Part shown: positions 9,536 to 18,144 of the stretch, piece by piece
Layout of the letters: every line of letters begins with the position of its first letter
Position numbering within the stretch: the stretch's first letter is position 1
Assembly (NCBI RefSeq): GCF_003576315.1
Contig: NZ_QWFZ01000006.1
Coordinates: 224,274 to 288,273, forward strand
DNA: 64,000 nucleotides
Source of the DNA: Henriciella mobilis
GTDB taxonomy: Bacteria > Pseudomonadota > Alphaproteobacteria > Caulobacterales > Hyphomonadaceae
Direction: 5' to 3'
Program-made: the position numbers and the translations under genes
The notes under the pieces: generated by a model
What the model saw: the letters and a program-made list of their open reading frames with translations, nothing else
The model's database searches: none
Told to the model about the DNA's origin: nothing

Positions 9536-11404
9536 ATGAAAATCAGACTGACCCAGGTGAGTGCGTCCGTTCTTGGCCTCGCGCTCCTGTCCGGCTGCGT
9601 GAACAAGGCTGAAGACCTGCCGCCCGCCGAAGCGCCGCCGCCCCCGACAATTGCCGATGCGCATGACGGCCCGACGGTCGCCGAGGCCGAGGCTTTCATC
9701 GAACGCGCCGAAGCCGAACTTGCGGCCATGTCGAAGGAAATCAGCCCCATCTTCTGGGAGCAGGCGACCAATATTACCGATGAGACCAACGCCGCCGCAG
9801 CGGAGGCCGGCGCGCGCGCAACCAGGCTTTCGGTGTCGCTGGCGAACCAGTCGAAAACGTTCAACGAAGTCGATCTTCCGGCCGAGCTCGCGCGCAAGAT
9901 GCAGCGTCTCCAGTCCGGCATAACCATTCCGGCGCCCTCCGCCGAAGGGGCCGCTGAGGAGTTGTCGGAGATCACGACAGGTCTGGAAGCCACCTATGGC
10001 ACCGGCTCCTTCACCTATAAGGGCGAGGAGCTGAACCTCGACCAGCTCTCCACCATCATCGAGACCAGCCGCGACCCGGACGAGCTGAAGGCCGTCTGGG
10101 AAGGCTGGCGCACCATCTCCCCTCCGATGCTGGTGGACTACGCCCGCATGGTCGCGATTACGAATGAGGGCGCCAATGAGCTCGGCTACGATAATCTCAA
10201 GACGATGTGGCTATCGACCTATGACATGCCGCCGGAAGAGATGGCCGATGAGGTTGACCGGCTTTGGCAGCAGGTCTCGCCGCTCTACGAGGAATTGCAC
10301 TGCTATGTCCGCGGTGAGCTGAACGACTATTATGGCGACGAGATCCAGCCCGCGACGGGGCCGATCCGTGCTGACCTTCTCGGCAATATGTGGTCGCAGA
10401 GCTGGTCGAACATCTATCCGCTCGTCGAGCCCGAGGGCCTGCCAGGTCAGGGCTACAATCTCTCAGAGGAGCTGGTCGACGCCGGCTATGACCCGATCAG
10501 GATGGTTGAGACCGGAGAGGCCTTCTTTACCTCACTCGGCTTTGACCCGCTGCCGGAGACCTTCTGGGAGCGCAGCATGATCGTGCGTCCCGAGGACCGT
10601 GAGGTTGTCTGCCATGCTTCGGCCTGGAACCTCGATGACGAGGAGGATGTGCGCATCAAGATGTGTACGGAGGTCAATGCGGAGGACTTCTACACCGTTC
10701 ACCACGAACTCGGTCACAATTTCTACCAGCGCGCCTACAAGGACGCTGATTACCTTTACAAGACCGGCGCCCATGACGGCTTCCATGAAGCGGTGGGCGA
10801 TTTCATCGCCCTGTCGATAACACCGGTATACCTCGAGAAAATCGGCCTCATCTCGGACGCCCAGATTCCGGGCGAGGATGCAGACATCGCGCTTCTGCTC
10901 AACACGTCGCTCGACAAGATCGCCTTCCTGCCTTTCGCGCTGACGGTGGATAGCTGGCGCTGGGACGTACTCGATGGCACGACCGAGCCTGAGGACTACA
11001 ATCGGCACTGGTGGGCACTGCGCACGAAGTATCAGGGGATCGTTCCGCCTGGCCCGCGCCCCGAGAACGCTTTTGACCCGGGGGCGAAGTACCACATTCC
11101 CGGCAATACGCCCTACCTTCGCTATTTCCTGAGCTACATCATGCAGTTCCAGTTCCATAAGGCGGCCTGTGAGCAGGCCGGATGGGATGGCCCGCTGCAC
11201 CGCTGCTCGATCTATGGAAACGAAGAGGTCGGCAAGCGCTTTGAGGCGATGCTCGCCATGGGTGCGTCGGAGCCCTGGCCGGATGTGCTGGAGACCTTCA
11301 CGGGCACGCGCGAGATGGATGGATCGGCGATTGTCGAGTACTTCGACCCGCTGATCACCTGGCTCGAAGACGAGAATCAAGGCCGCAGCTGCGGCTGGAA
11401 CTAG
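9536..11404 (+). CDS. Peptidase M2 (angiotensin-converting-enzyme family) lipoprotein
   Basis: Starting at the ATG at 9536, which has GGAGG upstream, the protein is 622 residues with a lipoprotein signal (LALLSGC). The zinc site HELGH is at 390-394, and the third ligand Glu418 in HEAVGD is 24 residues after the second histidine, exactly the M2 family spacing. The length matches one ACE catalytic domain. It is expected to be an envelope-anchored peptidyl-dipeptidase that trims dipeptides from oligopeptide C-termini. Confidence 0.92.
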   Translation: MKIRLTQVSASVLGLALLSGCVNKAEDLPPAEAPPPPTIADAHDGPTVAEAEAFIERAEAELAAMSKEISPIFWEQATNITDETNAAAAEAGARATRLSVSLANQSKTFNEVDLPAELARKMQRLQSGITIPAPSAEGAAEELSEITTGLEATYGTGSFTYKGEELNLDQLSTIIETSRDPDELKAVWEGWRTISPPMLVDYARMVAITNEGANELGYDNLKTMWLSTYDMPPEEMADEVDRLWQQVSPLYEELHCYVRGELNDYYGDEIQPATGPIRADLLGNMWSQSWSNIYPLVEPEGLPGQGYNLSEELVDAGYDPIRMVETGEAFFTSLGFDPLPETFWERSMIVRPEDREVVCHASAWNLDDEEDVRIKMCTEVNAEDFYTVHHELGHNFYQRAYKDADYLYKTGAHDGFHEAVGDFIALSITPVYLEKIGLISDAQIPGEDADIALLLNTSLDKIAFLPFALTVDSWRWDVLDGTTEPEDYNRHWWALRTKYQGIVPPGPRPENAFDPGAKYHIPGNTPYLRYFLSYIMQFQFHKAACEQAGWDGPLHRCSIYGNEEVGKRFEAMLAMGASEPWPDVLETFTGTREMDGSAIVEYFDPLITWLEDENQGRSCGWN

Positions 11405-11430
11405 TCTGGCAACCTGGCGCAGAAACGAGT

Positions 11431-11460
11431 GCCCCGGGCCGTTTGGTCCGGGGTGTTCTT
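11431..11460 (+). terminator. Rho-independent terminator of the peptidase M2 gene
   Basis: CCCCGGGCC and GGTCCGGGG form a 9-bp stem with one G-T pair around GTTT, followed by TGTTCTT. It sits between convergent genes and touches the stop of the thermonuclease gene, so it may serve both strands. Confidence 0.65.
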
Positions 11461-11962
11461 ATGAGCACCAGCCGCGCTGATGCTGGCCCCAGCGGTGGGC
11501 AAGCCCTTCATCGACCAGCCTATCGCCAACCGAGCGGCCATTCACCGTCGCAACACGCAGCAGGCGGCCATACTTGTCGCGATCGCGTGACGAAGAGGTC
11601 TGAAGCGCGACCTCGCCCTCGTTCAGAAGTTCGGTCAGCCGGTGCGTGGCGCGCTCACCGAGGACGCGTTCCCAGTCGCATTCAGGCGAGAACACTTCGG
11701 GAGCGTCAATATCGGCAAGGCGGATCTTCTCTCCCGTCGCCCAGATCGTGTCGCCATCAACAACGCAGTTCATGCGAAGCCCGTTGCCGCATTCGGCAAA
11801 GCTGATTGGGCCGGGCAGCGGCGTCACCTTGGCCTTCTCGCGGCCGAAATAGGAGATGGCGAGCGCGACGGCGAGCAGGATGAGAAGCGGGATGAGCGAT
11901 ACGTCGCCACCCTGGACGCGTAACCAGCGTCCGAAGAAAAAGGACCTGACGAGGCGAACCAT
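11459..11962 (-). CDS. Thermonuclease (SNase)-like protein, membrane anchored, chromosomal copy
   Basis: This 167-residue protein has one N-terminal membrane segment (SLIPLLILLAVALAISYFG). An SNase fold follows, with the catalytic signature visible as VVDGDTIW, the Arg/Asp block IRLADIDAPE, and DKYGRLLR. It probably acts outside the cytoplasmic membrane on DNA or RNA. Its start codon is only 43 bp from the prophage attL, so integration has replaced everything upstream of it. A second SNase gene lies at the other prophage end in the same orientation. Confidence 0.85.
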   Translation of the reverse strand: MVRLVRSFFFGRWLRVQGGDVSLIPLLILLAVALAISYFGREKAKVTPLPGPISFAECGNGLRMNCVVDGDTIWATGEKIRLADIDAPEVFSPECDWERVLGERATHRLTELLNEGEVALQTSSSRDRDKYGRLLRVATVNGRSVGDRLVDEGLAHRWGQHQRGWCS

Positions 11963-12004
11963 GATGCGGGCTCCCGGCTGAGACCCCGCAAAAGTCTTTC
12001 CAAA

Positions 12005-12021
12005 AGGTTACGAAAACCTTT
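12005..12021. repeat. Probable attL core
   Basis: The 17-base sequence AGGTTACGAAAACCTTT occurs here and again at 63984-64000, at the two ends of the prophage gene block. At this copy the core forms a perfect 7-bp dyad (AAAGGTT, spacer ACGAA, AACCTTT), which is the expected shape for tyrosine-recombinase core binding. The integrase gene lies about 0.85 kb inside. Confidence 0.85.
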
Positions 12022-12240
12022 ACAATTGGCAAACAACTCACATGCCGGATGTGTAGTGCTGGCGGGCGATTTGGCTTGTTTCTCGCGTGCCACTTTCCGT
12101 CGCCAAACCGCTTTGTGACGGATGCTTTCCGTCAAACCGTTCTGGTTATATCTCCCCTCCGCCTCTGTTTGGGGACATCTCGTCCCGAATCGTTCTACCT
12201 TGACTTCAGTCAGGATCAGTCAAGTCAACAGCCGCGCGCA

Positions 12241-12861
12241 ATGAAAAAAATCTGGGAATCCGCGAAGAGAGAGTTCACTCAGAATCCGGTCACTACGCTG
12301 GGAGCGATCGCGGCGGTGTTGGCGCTATTTACGCACAACCCAGAAATTCTGAATGTGATGGGTTCTGACACTGGGTCGATTGAGCCTACTGCCAGAGGCA
12401 AGTCCGGCATTGTGACGTGGGTGCTCTTGTACGTGGCGGTTTGCTTCCTGCTGGGGTGGTGGGGCAGCAACGTGTACAAGAGCAGCGCTTTTGCTGGCGT
12501 GTGCATCTTGCCAGTCTTCGGATTTGTTGCAGCTGTGACCGGAATGTATCTGGCGTCGATACACCTCGCCTCTTTCCCATTGATCGAGAGTGGAACCGGC
12601 TCCGAGGTAGCACACCAATGGCTTGGCCTGCCGTCGCCAATATTTGCTTTAGTCTTTACGTCGGTCTGGGGCTTCATGTCTTTGGCAACGTACCTTCCTC
12701 AGACGGATATCTATGAACAGCGAGCTGCCCAAGAGGAGAAGGGCATTTACCTGTTTGCGTTCTTCGTCGTGGAAATAGTCTCGCTCGGATCGCTCTGGAT
12801 AATAGCTCATTCTTTGCTATTCGCCCTTGTTGAGCCAACAATCGCCAGCTCACCAGAGTGA
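12241..12861 (+). CDS. Hypothetical four-to-five-helix membrane protein beside attL
   Basis: From the ATG at 12241 (MKKIWESAKREFTQNP) the protein is 206 residues with four or five hydrophobic helices. It includes WVLLYVAVCFLLGWWGS and a final segment near IVSLGSLWIIAHSLLF. It lies between attL and the convergent integrase, outside the lytic operons, a usual place for lysogenic conversion or superinfection-exclusion genes. Its local G+C is lower than the flanks. No family is recognised, and the ribosome binding site is weak, so the start is uncertain. Confidence 0.6.
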   Translation: MKKIWESAKREFTQNPVTTLGAIAAVLALFTHNPEILNVMGSDTGSIEPTARGKSGIVTWVLLYVAVCFLLGWWGSNVYKSSAFAGVCILPVFGFVAAVTGMYLASIHLASFPLIESGTGSEVAHQWLGLPSPIFALVFTSVWGFMSLATYLPQTDIYEQRAAQEEKGIYLFAFFVVEIVSLGSLWIIAHSLLFALVEPTIASSPE

Positions 12862-12865
12862 AAAG

Positions 12866-14038
12866 CTAAACAACAGCATTTCGACTGAGCGATGACGCTA
12901 TCAGGCTTCGACCAGTCGCGCGTGCGCGGTTCGCTCTGCGGGCTGCTTCAAGCGTCGGCGGGGTATAGATCGCGTCGAGGGTCTGGTTGCGGTCGAGACT
13001 GTTGGCCAGGAGCGCGGCGCGGTCTTCCGGGCTGGCGCCGCCGAGAGCGGCCTCGAGGTTGGCCGTCCTGCGGATGTCCATTGCTTTCCGGGTATCCTCG
13101 GGTCCGAGCGCATGTTTGCGCACCTCCGCGAAGTCGGTTGAGAAATCGGTCGGAGACTTCCATGGCTCGGCCTTGCGGCGGCGGGCGTTCTTCGAAGCAT
13201 GCCGGCGGAAGATGGGGGCGTCCGGATGCAGGCTTACACCCAGCCCATCGATATAGGCGAGGATGTCATCGTAAAGGCTCTGGCTAATCGCCTGGAAGCC
13301 GTCGACGCCGGTCTTCTCTCGTGAGCGGTCGATGTATGGCCCGTCGGGCGACATGCGCAGCGCAGCAGAGTTGAGCAGGCGCGCGTCCACAGGAGAGCGG
13401 GCTGTCTCATACATGAGCCTGATACACAGCGCCATGCCGTCCATGCCGAGAAGTTTCGCACTCTCGACCTGTGCGGCGATCTCATCTGGTGAGAAGAAGG
13501 CCTTTCGACCCTTCGGCGCGGTGTTCCGGATATGGCTTGTCGGGTCCACGGGAATGACCTTCCGGCGCACCGCATCCTGAAGGATCTCCCGCAGCTTGGC
13601 GATGGCCCGGCGGCGGGTGCTGGGGCTGAAGTCGCGGTCGAGTTCGCGCTTGAAATCGGTCACATCATCAGGGCCGATATCGGTGATGGTGGTATCGCCG
13701 AAGCGGGGCTCGATCCGTAGCCAGGCCGTGTCGTACTCCATGGCGGTTCGTGGCTTGATTTCGCCGTGCTCGACCCGTTCCCATAGCCGCGCGCGGAAAT
13801 GGTGCCAGAAGTGCGCGAGAGAGCCTGCCACATAGGTCGGCGGGGCCTCGCGGGTCTCCACAGCCTTCTTTGCCTTGGCGGTCTCCTGGCGTGCTTTCTC
13901 GCGGCCTTCCGCCGATTCCGGCCAGTGCTTCGCCTTGAAGCCAAGGGCGCGCAGCTTCTTCGACGGTTCCCAGTAGCGCACTCCGTTCTTTACGCGGGTG
14001 TATTCAATCGGCTCCATATCCGTTCGCCTGTTTGCCAC
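12866..14038 (-). CDS. Tyrosine-type phage integrase
   Basis: This 390-residue protein begins at a GTG with GAGGGGG 6 nt upstream. An in-frame ATG seven codons later has no ribosome binding site. It has an N-terminal arm/core-binding part (about 70-165) and a catalytic domain with Arg214 (ETARSPVD), the box II DIRRTAN near 321-327 and the nucleophile Tyr358 in DAIYTPP. The canonical His of HxxR is replaced by Asp, as in several phage integrases. It is the last gene of the leftward operon, pointing at attL, and would catalyse both integration and, with a partner, excision. Confidence 0.9.
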   Translation of the reverse strand: MANRRTDMEPIEYTRVKNGVRYWEPSKKLRALGFKAKHWPESAEGREKARQETAKAKKAVETREAPPTYVAGSLAHFWHHFRARLWERVEHGEIKPRTAMEYDTAWLRIEPRFGDTTITDIGPDDVTDFKRELDRDFSPSTRRRAIAKLREILQDAVRRKVIPVDPTSHIRNTAPKGRKAFFSPDEIAAQVESAKLLGMDGMALCIRLMYETARSPVDARLLNSAALRMSPDGPYIDRSREKTGVDGFQAISQSLYDDILAYIDGLGVSLHPDAPIFRRHASKNARRRKAEPWKSPTDFSTDFAEVRKHALGPEDTRKAMDIRRTANLEAALGGASPEDRAALLANSLDRNQTLDAIYTPPTLEAARRANRARATGRSLIASSLSRNAVV

Positions 14039-14237
14039 CGAAGGCCCCCTCGATCAGATTTCCCGCTTTTCTTGATCCCGCATCAAGCGCAGGAAGGGGC
14101 GCGCTGTCCATAGGCAGGGCCTCGACCTCGATCGAACCGTCTGAGCGGCAGCGCATGACCGGGCGCATGCCTGCGGAGATGATCTCCTTACAGGCGGCGG
14201 ACACGATCTGGGGGCGGGAAGGTTGGCGACTGCTCAC
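14004..14237 (-). CDS. Small hypothetical phage protein
   Basis: This 77-residue protein starts at a GTG that overlaps the TGA of the J-domain gene (GTGA), so it is probably translationally coupled. Its 3' end overlaps the integrase start. The middle reads PVMRCRSDGSIEVEALP. No family is recognised. Position just before the integrase would suit an excisionase, but no winged-helix motif is evident. Confidence 0.5.
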   Translation of the reverse strand: MSSRQPSRPQIVSAACKEIISAGMRPVMRCRSDGSIEVEALPMDSAPLPALDAGSRKAGNLIEGAFGGKQANGYGAD

Positions 14238-14833
14238 GAAAACTCCCTCAGAGCTTCGTCACGGGCGCGGTTCAGACGCTCCATCTTCTCGGTTGAGCCC
14301 CCCGCGTCGGGGTGAGCCTTTCGCGCGAGCGCCCGATACTGCGACTTGACCGACTCTGCGGAGACGGGCTCGCCAGCCTCGAAGCCCAGAACATCACGCC
14401 AATGATCCGACTTTGGCGGCGGCAGAGCGGAGAACGCCTGTAAGGTCTCCTTCGCACTCTGGACGCCGTAGCGCTCGATGCGGCGCGTGGCTTCGATATG
14501 CTGAGCCAACCCGGCGAGGTTCTGCGCAACACTCTCGTAGGTGTCGCAGGCGAGCGTGATCGGGTCCGCGCCCATGGTGAAGTAGATCGCGACACCCGGA
14601 TCATCCGGCTCGCCTTGATTGGCGGCAGGCCGTCCCGTGATCGTCGGCTTGATGTTCGTGCTGATGACGAGATTCGTCCCGCCCAGCCGCTCGACCTCAA
14701 CCTCCAGCCGTTCGGCTGCTTCAGGAATTTTGATCCGCTTCTTGGCATAGGTGAAGTCGCCGCGCCGGCGGTCGCTCCAGTGCGTGCGAGGCCGGAATGA
14801 TGGCCATGCGAGGGGAAAAGCTTGAGGCGTCAT
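14234..14833 (-). CDS. Phage protein with C-terminal J domain
   Basis: Starting at ATG 14831-14833 (overlapping the previous stop), the product is about 199 residues. The last 60 residues resemble a DnaJ domain: a helix, then QYRALARKAHPDAGGS, where HPD is the conserved DnaK-stimulating tripeptide, then a helix rich in Arg/Glu. The front half (about 10-130) is of unknown fold. J-domain proteins of this size occur in phage early operons and may recruit host DnaK. The role here is unknown. Confidence 0.75.
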   Translation of the reverse strand: MTPQAFPLAWPSFRPRTHWSDRRRGDFTYAKKRIKIPEAAERLEVEVERLGGTNLVISTNIKPTITGRPAANQGEPDDPGVAIYFTMGADPITLACDTYESVAQNLAGLAQHIEATRRIERYGVQSAKETLQAFSALPPPKSDHWRDVLGFEAGEPVSAESVKSQYRALARKAHPDAGGSTEKMERLNRARDEALREFS

Positions 14834-15078
14834 CCTGCCAGCACCTCCCCATCCTTCACTGGAAAGAACCTGGCGACGGGCACGTCGAGGATTTCGGATA
14901 TCTCGAAGAGAGTCCCGGCGGAGACGCGGTTTACGCCGCGCTCGTATTTGTGGACCTGCTGGTAGGAGCAGCCGAGCCTGTCGGCAATGTCCTGCATGGT
15001 CAGGCTGCGAGACTTGCGGGCCGCTCGGATCTGGCGGCTCACATGCTTGTCGGTGTCTGTGACGGTGCGGGCGGTCAT
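14830..15078 (-). CDS. XRE-family helix-turn-helix regulator
   Basis: This 82-residue protein consists almost entirely of a Cro/C1-type helix-turn-helix. The HTH reads ARKSRSLTMQDIADRLGCS then YQQVHKYERGVNRVSAGTLF, a textbook XRE motif. Start and stop overlap the neighbours by 4 bp, so it is embedded in the leftward operon and probably regulates phage or host promoters as a dimer. Confidence 0.85.
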   Translation of the reverse strand: MTARTVTDTDKHVSRQIRAARKSRSLTMQDIADRLGCSYQQVHKYERGVNRVSAGTLFEISEILDVPVARFFPVKDGEVLAG

Positions 15079-15416
15079 GAGGACGCTCCGATGTATTGGG
15101 GGTGAAGCTGGACGCGATCATTCGTTCCGGCAGGGCAGCAAGCTTCGAGGATGTTCGCCCTGAGAAGGTTCGTCACCATGGTGCGGTCCATCATCCCGGC
15201 GGTGTCATCGTCCTCGTGGGCGACCCACTTGTCGATCTTGCCGTGGCGAAGGAAGACGCATCCTCGCTTGAGCGCGGCCATACAGCGCGGCCAGTCTTCG
15301 TGGCGCGTCCGGCGATTGAGGGCGGTGGTGGTGTCGTCTTCGTCTCTTGGCCGCGGCCCGAGAGCGCGGACGCCATCAGCGAACAGGTCGATACCTTGGT
15401 AGAGGTCAGCGCTCAT
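15075..15416 (-). CDS. Hypothetical phage protein
   Basis: This 113-residue soluble protein begins MSADLYQGIDLFADGVRALG. It has a central run rich in Asp/Arg and a cysteine-containing segment (EACCPAGT). I recognise no family. It overlaps the XRE gene start by 4 bp, so it belongs to the leftward operon. Confidence 0.55.
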   Translation of the reverse strand: MSADLYQGIDLFADGVRALGPRPRDEDDTTTALNRRTRHEDWPRCMAALKRGCVFLRHGKIDKWVAHEDDDTAGMMDRTMVTNLLRANILEACCPAGTNDRVQLHPQYIGASS

Positions 15417-15423
15417 GCGTCAC

Positions 15424-15621
15424 CTATTCCTTTGAGGTTGGGGGGGGGCGGACGGGCCGAAAGTTCTCGAACCCGTCAAAATAGTGGGTCGGCACCCGCT
15501 CGGAGATGATGCTGAAGACCCCGTTGAGGTGGTCTAACTCCTCCTGATCGAAGTCGCCAGACGCCTCGCAATTCTTCAGCGCCCGCGATAGGCGTTGGAG
15601 GGCGTGATCCTTGTCGGTCAT
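15424..15621 (-). CDS. Small hypothetical phage protein
   Basis: The ATG at 15619-15621 overlaps the TGA of the exonuclease gene (ATGA), giving 65 residues starting MTDKDHALQRLSRALK. It is mostly helical and acidic and ends in a Pro-rich tail. No family is recognised. Coupling to the exonuclease gene suggests it is translated from the same message. Confidence 0.55.
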   Translation of the reverse strand: MTDKDHALQRLSRALKNCEASGDFDQEELDHLNGVFSIISERVPTHYFDGFENFRPVRPPPTSKE

Positions 15622-16217
15622 CACGCCTCGACCTTCTTGGTTTCGAGTGACCGCAGGTGAAAGAACAGAACCTGGCAGGCTGCGACGTCGATCATGGCGT
15701 CGTGGGCGCCCTCCAGGTCTTCATCGAAGAAGTACTTCATGCACTCTTCCAGCCGGGGCGGCTTCGGCTTGTTGAAGCCCGCCGCAATCATTCGCTCAGT
15801 CGGCGGCAGGTTTACGATGGGGGTTGCCGTCTCCATCGTGCAGTATTGCGGCTTCTCCAGCTTGCGGACCCCGCCCATGGTGCGAGCGATGGCCGTGGAG
15901 ATCAGGGCAACGTCGAACTTGATGTTGTGAGCGACGAGCATGTTGGCGCGCTGATAGAGCTGCTTGAACAGGTCGACGGCTAGCTTGGGCGAGATACCAT
16001 AAGTGCGGGCCATTTCGTCGGTGATACCGTGGACATCAGATGCCTGTTTCGGGATCGGAACGCCGGGATTCACGATCAAGGAAAAGCTTGCGAGTGTGCG
16101 TTGCTCGGCATCGCAGAGAAGGGCCGCAAGCTGCACAATGTGCGGTTGGTCCTTGTGATCGATCGGCAGGCGAGAGTTCGGGAGACCAGTGGTTTCGGTG
16201 TCGAAGAAAAGGAACAT
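15621..16217 (-). CDS. DnaQ-like 3'-5' exonuclease (DEDDh)
   Basis: This 198-residue protein carries the three exonuclease motifs in order: FDTETTGLP at the N-terminus (Exo I), AHNIKFDVAL near 95 (Exo II) and GAHDAMIDVAA near 175 (Exo III, with the His of DEDDh). It resembles the proofreading epsilon-type domain without polymerase-binding extensions. In a RecE/RecT-type early operon it may act in DNA recombination or repair. Confidence 0.9.
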   Translation of the reverse strand: MFLFFDTETTGLPNSRLPIDHKDQPHIVQLAALLCDAEQRTLASFSLIVNPGVPIPKQASDVHGITDEMARTYGISPKLAVDLFKQLYQRANMLVAHNIKFDVALISTAIARTMGGVRKLEKPQYCTMETATPIVNLPPTERMIAAGFNKPKPPRLEECMKYFFDEDLEGAHDAMIDVAACQVLFFHLRSLETKKVEA

Positions 16218-17215
16218 CAGAAGCGCACCTCCACGTTCGGGACGGAGCCTGCGACGATGGCCAGGACGATCTTCTTCGCCCGGTCTTCGCCGATGCCGCC
16301 ATGCTCCATGATGGCTTCCTTCGCGGCGGTCATGATCTTCGAGCGGTGAGCCTGGTCAGCTTCGCGCTTGGCCTTGGCAGCGGCCTCCTGTTCACGTTCG
16401 CGCTTCTGCCGGTCGAGTTCAGCCTGTGCGGCCTCCGACTTCCGGCGCTCCTCTTCTAGGGCGGCTTCGTGCTTCCGGCGTTCGGCCTCGGCGGCTTCGT
16501 CCGCTGCCTTCTTCCGCTCGCACTCTATGCGCTCGGCTTCGGCCTTCTCGGCGGCTTCCTTCTTAGCCTTCTCCCGCTCGGCGCGCTCGCGCTCTTCTTT
16601 CTCGGCTCGGAGCTTTTCGAGCTCAGCCCGCTCGTTGATCTCTCGATCGATCCGGGCGTCCTGTTCATTCAGAGATTCAAGCGCTCGCTTCTGTTCCGCT
16701 GCGGCAGTTTCGTACTGCACACCGAAGACTTCCTCGGTCACAATCAGGGATTGGACCTGTTCGCGCATCCGCTCGACCGCTTCGATAGTGTCGAAGTGAC
16801 CAAGCGCACCACGGAAGATCGAGCGCGCCCGGTCGATGGCCATTTTCCGCTTTTCTTCTGCCGCTTCCCATTCGTCGAGCGGCTTGCGGGCTGTGGTCTT
16901 GAGGCTGTCGAGCCGATCTCGGAGATCGCGGCGCACCGCGTCCACGGCGTTAATGGCTTTCCGGTGATCTTCGTTCAGCGCCTTGCCGGCGTCGTCGAGC
17001 GCAGCCTTGCGGCGTGCGATGGAATAGGCGAGCGAGGCAATAGCCTTGCGGCCTTTGTCCGTCTCGGTGTCGATTTCGCGGGCCTCGATCTCTCCCTCAA
17101 TCTCCCTCACAAGCGCATCCAGCATGGACGGGTCGCGGAAGATGAGGGCTGGATCCTCGGCCAGCATTTCGCCAACGGCGGCGGAGTTGTGTCCAATCGT
17201 TGCTGTATCGGCCAT
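16217..17215 (-). CDS. Long coiled-coil phage protein
   Basis: From the ATG overlapping the upstream TGA this is a 332-residue protein. Residues about 60-120 are helical, and about 180-290 form an extreme Glu/Lys/Arg/Ala coiled coil with many KEEAERKR-type heptads. The C-terminus (about 295-332) has a small domain with an EHGGIGEDRAKKIVLAI stretch. Similar proteins occur next to RecT in alphaproteobacterial phages, but I do not know their function. Confidence 0.65.
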   Translation of the reverse strand: MADTATIGHNSAAVGEMLAEDPALIFRDPSMLDALVREIEGEIEAREIDTETDKGRKAIASLAYSIARRKAALDDAGKALNEDHRKAINAVDAVRRDLRDRLDSLKTTARKPLDEWEAAEEKRKMAIDRARSIFRGALGHFDTIEAVERMREQVQSLIVTEEVFGVQYETAAAEQKRALESLNEQDARIDREINERAELEKLRAEKEERERAEREKAKKEAAEKAEAERIECERKKAADEAAEAERRKHEAALEEERRKSEAAQAELDRQKREREQEAAAKAKREADQAHRSKIMTAAKEAIMEHGGIGEDRAKKIVLAIVAGSVPNVEVRF

Positions 17216-18144
17216 CACACGGCCTCCTTCTCGGCTTCAAGTTCATCGAAACGGTTGGCGACGAGCTTCTGCAGCGTGCCGTGGCGCGCATCGTCCAGCC
17301 ATGAGCAGGCAAGAGCGGCCTCGCGGATGGCGCTGACCTCGATTTCGGTTTGTGCGCCGACGAGGGCGGCCTCGATATCATCGAAATCCGCGTAAGCGTC
17401 GGGCTCCGGCTCGATCGGCTCCTCGACCTCCCCATCCTGGACCTTTTCCGGGTCCGGCATGGTCAGGCCCTTGCGGCCAGCGTTCCGGTCCTCTTCGAAC
17501 TTGGCGAGGTTCATCTTGAGCCGATCACCAGCGCCGTCCTGCGGGGTCACATTCCGCATGCCGATCTCTTCGGCCTCATCGACGGAGTAGACGCCCATGA
17601 GAACATCAGGCGTATGACGGCGGGCCCAAGCGCGGGTGCCGTAATAGGCCATCTGCTGATCAGGGTCTTTTTTCCAGAGAGGGGACTTGCCGCCTTCGCG
17701 CATCACGCGAAGCGGCGGGCTCTCATAGACGGCGGGCACTGGATCATCCTTAATCCGCCCGGTGACGATGATCATACGGTCATCGCCTTCGCCCCGGTAT
17801 TCAAACCGCAGGCGACCGACGAGCACAGGCGAGGAATAGACCATCGCCGCGACGGCTTGCGCCTCATAGGCGATATTGCCGTTGACGAGATAGGCCTTCG
17901 TCGAGAGTGCGAAGGGGTCCATGCCCAGCCGCCCGGCCTGCATGTAGATGGCGAGACAAGCGCCCGGCTGGCCGCGAAACGCAGCGCCAACGAGCGGGCC
18001 CGCCTTGGCCATGCACTGCGCGAACTCAATTGCTTCGCGAACGGTCGCGGGGGCAGGCAGGAAGCCGCCGCCCATATTGGAGAGGGCAAGCGAGTTGGAT
18101 TGCTCGCTGACGCGATCCACGGGTTCAAGATTGGCGTTGCTCAT
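17215..18144 (-). CDS. RecT-family single-strand annealing protein
   Basis: Starting at ATG 18142-18144 (GGAGG upstream, ATGA overlap with the nuclease gene), the product is 309 residues. The core follows the RecT/Red-beta pattern: QAGRLGMDPFALSTKAYLV, NIAYEAQAVAAMVYSS, then MAYYGTRAWARRHTPDVLMGVYS. The C-terminal third is acidic and probably disordered or a partner-binding tail. With the adjacent nuclease it would form a two-gene recombination system that processes and anneals DNA ends. Confidence 0.85.
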   Translation of the reverse strand: MSNANLEPVDRVSEQSNSLALSNMGGGFLPAPATVREAIEFAQCMAKAGPLVGAAFRGQPGACLAIYMQAGRLGMDPFALSTKAYLVNGNIAYEAQAVAAMVYSSPVLVGRLRFEYRGEGDDRMIIVTGRIKDDPVPAVYESPPLRVMREGGKSPLWKKDPDQQMAYYGTRAWARRHTPDVLMGVYSVDEAEEIGMRNVTPQDGAGDRLKMNLAKFEEDRNAGRKGLTMPDPEKVQDGEVEEPIEPEPDAYADFDDIEAALVGAQTEIEVSAIREAALACSWLDDARHGTLQKLVANRFDELEAEKEAV